Shown piece after piece: positions 5,873 to 8,202 of a DNA stretch of 8,202 nt. Location: positions 1-8,202 of the forward strand of contig JADIND010000213.1 of assembly GCA_017694215.1 (NCBI GenBank), given 5' to 3'. Both the position numbers and the translations under genes were made by a program. Below the pieces are notes generated by a model, which saw only the letters and a program-made list of their open reading frames with translations, made no database searches and was not told the origin of the DNA. The stretch's first letter is position 1. Each line of letters opens with the position of its first letter. The stretch comes from Candidatus Scatousia excrementipullorum (lineage in GTDB: Bacteria; Cyanobacteriota; Vampirovibrionia; Gastranaerophilales; Gastranaerophilaceae).

Positions 5873-7183
5873 ATGTCGGATATAAGAGAGAACAAAACAG
5901 AAGTTATCGTCGTTGGTGCCGGTCCTGCAGGTATTGCGTGTGCGATTACAGTTGCAAGAGCCGGTCATAAAGTAGTTCTGATTGAACGCGGAAGATTTGC
6001 GGGCAGTAAAAATATGTTCGGCGGGGCAATTTATGCAAAACCGACACGGGAGATTTTTCCGGACTTTGAAAAAACTGCTCCGATTGAGAGAAAAAATGTT
6101 GAACATAAATATGCAATTTTAGGCGAAACCGACGGAACGGTTATTTCTTATCAAAACAGGCATGAACTTCCCGTAAGCTATACTGTATGCCGCGGCAAAT
6201 TTGACCGCTGGATGGCGGAAGAAGCTAAAAAAGCAGGAGTTATTCTTGTTGAAGAAACCGTTGTAAGAGAATTAATCGTCGAAAATGAGGCCGTAATCGG
6301 GGTTAAGACTGAACTTGAAGATTATTACGCAGATATTGTTGTGCTCGCAGACGGAGTAAACTCTCTTCTTGCAAGACAAATCGGGTTGAGAGAGGATATT
6401 GAACCGAAAGACGTTGCCGTAAGTGTAAAAGAGGTTTATAAACTGGACAGGGAAAAAATCAATGACAGATTTCTTGTCAATGATGATGAAGGTTGTGTTT
6501 ATGAACTGTTTGGCGGTTCTATGCTCGGGAAATTAGGACTGGGATTTATTTATACAAATAAAGATTCAGTCAGTATCGGGCTTGGAATTACTCTTGACGA
6601 ATTCGAGGAAGATGAAACAAAACCTTATGAATATCTTGACAAATTGAAAAAACATCCCCTAATTGCACCTTTGATTAAAGACGGGGAGTTACTTGAATAT
6701 TCCGCACATTTGATTCCGGAGGGCGGATTTAAGAAATTACCGACACTTTGCGGGGCAGGGGTAATGGTTGTCGGAGATGCCGCAATGCTTGTCAATAACC
6801 TGCATTGGGAAGGTACAAACCTTGCCATGATTAGCGGCAAACTCGCAGGAGAAACAGCTGTTGTTGCACTTTCAAAAGGTGATTTCAGCGAAAATGCACT
6901 CAACAGATATGCAGAAGCTCTTGAAAAATCTTTTGTTATGAAGGATTTAAAAACCTACAGAGAGTTGATGGACATTGTTCACACAAGAAAAGAATCCTTC
7001 CTGAAATATTATTTGAAAAAAGTAAATTCTTTCTTTGAAATGTTCACATCTGTAAACAGTGTTCCAAAACGCACTTTGTATTGGAATTTCATTAAAAACT
7101 TTTTCAAAGACAGAAGCATTAAAGAATTGTTCAAAGATGCTTTGGCTGCAATAAAATTATTATGGAGTATTCTCATTAAATGA
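5873..7183 (+). CDS. fixC: FixC-type electron-transfer flavoprotein:quinone oxidoreductase
   Basis: FixC is an FAD protein that takes electrons from the FixAB flavoprotein and, with FixX, passes them to the quinone pool at the membrane. The 436 residues match the family in length (E. coli FixC is about 428). FAD-binding VVGAGPAG is at 13-20 with VVLIERG closing the Rossmann motif. Other family signatures are GSKNMFGG at 44-51, the second FAD motif VVGDAAMLVNN at 299-309, EGTNLAM at 313-319, SGKLAGE at 321-327, and FVMKDLK at 354-360. The C-terminus ends in hydrophobic IKLLWSILIK, perhaps a membrane contact. The ATG at 5873 follows GGGGAG. The gene overlaps fixX by 4 bp (ATGA). FixA and FixB, normally adjacent, are absent from the window, so the electron donor is encoded elsewhere or differs. 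Confidence 0.93.
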   Translation: MSDIRENKTEVIVVGAGPAGIACAITVARAGHKVVLIERGRFAGSKNMFGGAIYAKPTREIFPDFEKTAPIERKNVEHKYAILGETDGTVISYQNRHELPVSYTVCRGKFDRWMAEEAKKAGVILVEETVVRELIVENEAVIGVKTELEDYYADIVVLADGVNSLLARQIGLREDIEPKDVAVSVKEVYKLDREKINDRFLVNDDEGCVYELFGGSMLGKLGLGFIYTNKDSVSIGLGITLDEFEEDETKPYEYLDKLKKHPLIAPLIKDGELLEYSAHLIPEGGFKKLPTLCGAGVMVVGDAAMLVNNLHWEGTNLAMISGKLAGETAVVALSKGDFSENALNRYAEALEKSFVMKDLKTYRELMDIVHTRKESFLKYYLKKVNSFFEMFTSVNSVPKRTLYWNFIKNFFKDRSIKELFKDALAAIKLLWSILIK

Positions 7184-7455
7184 CAATAGATGACAAACTT
7201 TCTACAATTAAATATGAACCTGATATAAACTCGCATTTGAATCCTGATTTTGAACAGTGTAAAACATGTAAATCAAAGATTTGTACACGGGTTTGTCCTG
7301 CGGGGGTTTACGAGTGGCTCGAGGATGAGAAAAATTTGCTCGTAAAGTTTGAAAATTGTCTTGAATGCGGTGCCTGCAGGATTATATGTGAAAAAAAATG
7401 CCTCAAATGGGAATACCCTAAAGGCACAAAGGGAGTAACATTTAAAAGAGGATAA
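7180..7455 (+). CDS. fixX: FixX ferredoxin-like iron-sulfur protein
   Basis: FixX is the small iron-sulfur partner of FixC, corresponding to the C-terminal ferredoxin part of mitochondrial ETF:quinone oxidoreductase. The 91 residues hold nine cysteines. C60, C63, C66 and C70 form ENCLECGACRIIC, the usual 4Fe-4S motif. C27, C30, C35 and C39 form a CxxCx4CxxxCP pattern that could hold a second cluster, and C74 is extra. The closing WEYPKGTKGVTFKRG matches the conserved end of FixX proteins. Its ATG overlaps the fixC stop (ATGA), a sign of translational coupling, and GGAG lies 12 nt upstream. The FixX call is firm; whether it carries one or two clusters is inference from cysteine spacing. Confidence 0.93.
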   Translation: MTIDDKLSTIKYEPDINSHLNPDFEQCKTCKSKICTRVCPAGVYEWLEDEKNLLVKFENCLECGACRIICEKKCLKWEYPKGTKGVTFKRG

Positions 7456-7460
7456 TAAGT

Positions 7461-7467
7461 AAAGGAG
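7461..7467 (+). promoter_or_regulatory. Strong ribosome binding site of the RWYD-repeat gene
   Basis: AAAGGAG ends 6 nt before ATG 7474, in the 18-bp gap after the fixX stop. It is the strongest Shine-Dalgarno match in the window, suggesting that the small protein is made in good amount from the fixCX message. Confidence 0.6.
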
Positions 7468-7473
7468 AAGATT

Positions 7474-7848
7474 ATGAAAGAAGAATACAGCAACAGACAA
7501 CGCCGCTGGTACGATAAAGATCCGGTACTTTCACAGGCAATTTCAACACTTGAACAGAGCGATGATGAAACACAAATCAGAATTGCTTTAAATCTTATTA
7601 AGATTATTATTGAACATAATATTGAAGACGAAAAATACGAAGCGGTTGAAGATATTATTAATGCTGTAGGTTCAGGAGTTGAGGAAAACAGACGCGGACG
7701 CTGGTATGATATTGATTCGACAGTCAGAACAGCAATGAACATGCTCCAGAATTGTCCTGAAGCAACCCAGAGGATTATTGCCAAAGAAATGGCAAAAATG
7801 GTTGTAGATAAGATTAAAACAAACACTGATGAAGAACCTGAAGAATAA
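7474..7848 (+). CDS. Unrecognised protein with two RWYD repeat units, third gene of the fixCX operon
   Basis: I do not recognise this 124-residue protein and assign no function. It consists of two gapless copies of a roughly 40-residue helical unit offset by exactly 65 residues. Matching positions are RWYD (11-14 and 76-79), D16/D81, A22/A87, L26/L91, TQ (33-34 and 98-99), IA (37-38 and 102-103), K43/K108 and I50/I114 (the last shifted by one). An acidic linker (51-72) joins them, and the tail ends in TDEEPEE. The protein is highly charged, with no signal peptide, membrane helix or metal-binding cysteine pattern (one Cys, C94). It has its own strong ribosome site 18 bp after fixX, so it is very probably co-transcribed with fixC and fixX. 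A soluble helical scaffold or regulator is possible but speculative. Confidence 0.85.
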   Translation: MKEEYSNRQRRWYDKDPVLSQAISTLEQSDDETQIRIALNLIKIIIEHNIEDEKYEAVEDIINAVGSGVEENRRGRWYDIDSTVRTAMNMLQNCPEATQRIIAKEMAKMVVDKIKTNTDEEPEE

Positions 7849-7865
7849 ATCGCGGCTGCGTTATG

Positions 7866-7909
7866 GAGAAAATCCCCCTTCTCTTCCCCCTTTATAAAAG
7901 GGGGCTAGG
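7866..7909 (+). repeat. C-rich direct repeat, copy 1, with an 8-bp stem-loop
   Basis: This copy starts GAGAAAATCCCC and contains CCCCCTTT (7886-7893) pairing perfectly with AAAGGGGG (7897-7904) around a 3-nt ATA loop. The second copy begins exactly 230 bp later at 8096; 36 of the first 42 positions agree without gaps. The stem lies 38 bp after the last operon gene and could help end transcription, although no T-run follows it. Confidence 0.65.
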
Positions 7910-7915
7910 TTATAG

Positions 7916-7959
7916 CCTCCATTCATAAGGGAGGTGGCACGAAGTGCCGGAGGGTTTTT
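7916..7959 (+). terminator. Stem-loops and T-run, possible terminator of the fixCX operon
   Basis: GGCAC (7936-7940) pairs with GTGCC (7944-7948) around GAA, followed after six bases by TTTTT (7955-7959). Just before it, CCTCC (7916-7920) can pair with GGAGG (7930-7934), and GGCTA (7903-7907) with TAGCC (7913-7917). The stem is short and the T-run distant, so this is a weak intrinsic terminator at best. The GGTGGCACGAAGTGCCGGAG core resembles dispersed repeat sequence rather than a dedicated terminator. Confidence 0.35.
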
Positions 7960-8025
7960 AGGAAGGTGCGGAAACCTTGGTTTCTGCTCACTCGTTTCTT
8001 TTGGTCGCGTGTTTTCTTTTCTTTC

Positions 8026-8071
8026 GTCTGTTTCTTTTCTTTTTCATCGCAAAAAAAGAAAAGAAACAGAC
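8026..8071. repeat. Perfect 19-bp inverted repeat with an 8-nt loop
   Basis: GTCTG followed by a T/C-rich run (8026-8044) is exactly matched by the A/G-rich right arm (8053-8071) across the loop CATCGCAA. Either transcript strand would fold into a long hairpin. It could stop transcription from either side or be the body of a miniature inverted-repeat element. The arms are low-complexity, but a 19-bp perfect match with GTCTG/CAGAC ends is unlikely to be chance. Confidence 0.65.
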
Positions 8072-8095
8072 ATAATAAAAAATGCATTTATTGAT

Positions 8096-8140
8096 GAGAA
8101 AATCCCCATTCCATTTCCCTTTTATAAAAGAGGGCTAAGG
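8096..8140 (+). repeat. C-rich direct repeat, copy 2
   Basis: This is the second copy of the 7866 repeat, in the same orientation and 230 bp away. It keeps GAGAAAATCCCC and TTTATAAAAG exactly. Its stem is weaker: CCCTTTT against AAAAGAGGG, needing a two-base bulge. The divergence suggests an older or separately inserted copy, not a recent duplication. Confidence 0.6.
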
Positions 8141-8167
8141 CTTTGTTGCACTTTTTATCCAGTCTGC

Positions 8168-8202
8168 CCCCTCACCCTAACCCTCTCCCCTAGGGCGAGG
8201 GG
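8168..8202. repeat. CCCTCACCCTAACCC-type repeat, cut by the window end
   Basis: CCCCTCACCCTA (8168-8179) and TAGGGCGAGGGG (8191-8202) are inverted repeats matching at 11 of 12 positions around a C-rich 11-base centre. Sequence of this form is a familiar dispersed repeat in many unrelated bacterial genomes. The right boundary lies at or beyond the window edge. Confidence 0.55.

Larger units (their letters stand above)
7849..8202. other. Gene-free repeat region after the fixCX operon
   Basis: I find no convincing coding frame, tRNA or other RNA gene in these 354 bases. The stretch is made of C-rich stem-loop repeats, a pyrimidine-rich run (about 7990-8045), a perfect long hairpin and a C-rich terminal element, each listed separately. 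The composition differs sharply from the flanking genes, as expected of miniature repeat elements inserted behind an operon. Confidence 0.7.

Noticed and set aside
7051..7062. Extra TGTAAACA motif copy
   Set aside because: It lies inside the fixC coding region without neighbours of its kind; chance match.

Overview
The window looks like chromosome of a low-to-middling G+C, Gram-negative-type bacterium. Hand counts give about 35% G+C in the glycosyltransferase gene and about 42% in fixC. The gene mix is a ClpB disaggregase, a FixCX electron-transfer module, a small XRE regulator, a cyclic-di-GMP enzyme and a C-rich dispersed repeat family. It reminds me of the non-photosynthetic relatives of cyanobacteria (Vampirovibrionia/Melainabacteria), but that is an impression from gene style that I cannot test here. 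I see no phage, transposase, CRISPR or toxin-antitoxin genes.

Layout, left to right. Bases 1-1542 hold the 3' part of clpB on the plus strand, cut by the window edge. Its stop codon overlaps that of a convergent XRE-family regulator gene (start most likely at 1895, minus strand). The 213-bp space up to 2108 is AT-rich and carries five or six copies of a short TGTARACACAT-like motif. On its other side a family-2 glycosyltransferase (2109-3062, plus) runs into a convergent GAF-GGDEF-HD-GYP gene (minus, stop at 3065). About 50 bp upstream of that enzyme's likely start is a perfect 26-bp palindrome. Upstream again, on the same strand, is rsmD (16S rRNA guanine methyltransferase, 5301-5816).

rsmD and fixC are divergent, and their best promoter matches lie face to face over the same 31 bp. 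From there fixC, fixX and a small unrecognised gene form a tight operon (4-bp overlap, then an 18-bp gap). FixC and FixX are the quinone-side half of a FixABCX electron-transfer complex; the fixA and fixB partners are not in this window. The small operon partner is built from two copies of a roughly 40-residue RWYD unit exactly 65 residues apart.

The last 354 bp have no gene. They hold two direct copies of a C-rich stem-loop repeat exactly 230 bp apart, a perfect 19-bp hairpin, and the start of a CCCTCACCCTAACCC-type element cut by the window end. This is intergenic repeat DNA of a miniature-element kind.

The parts most worth a second look are the XRE operator array, the 26-bp palindrome, the rsmD/fixC promoter overlap with a possibly leaderless rsmD, and the duplicated-domain protein tied to fixCX. 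No wholly new system is evident.
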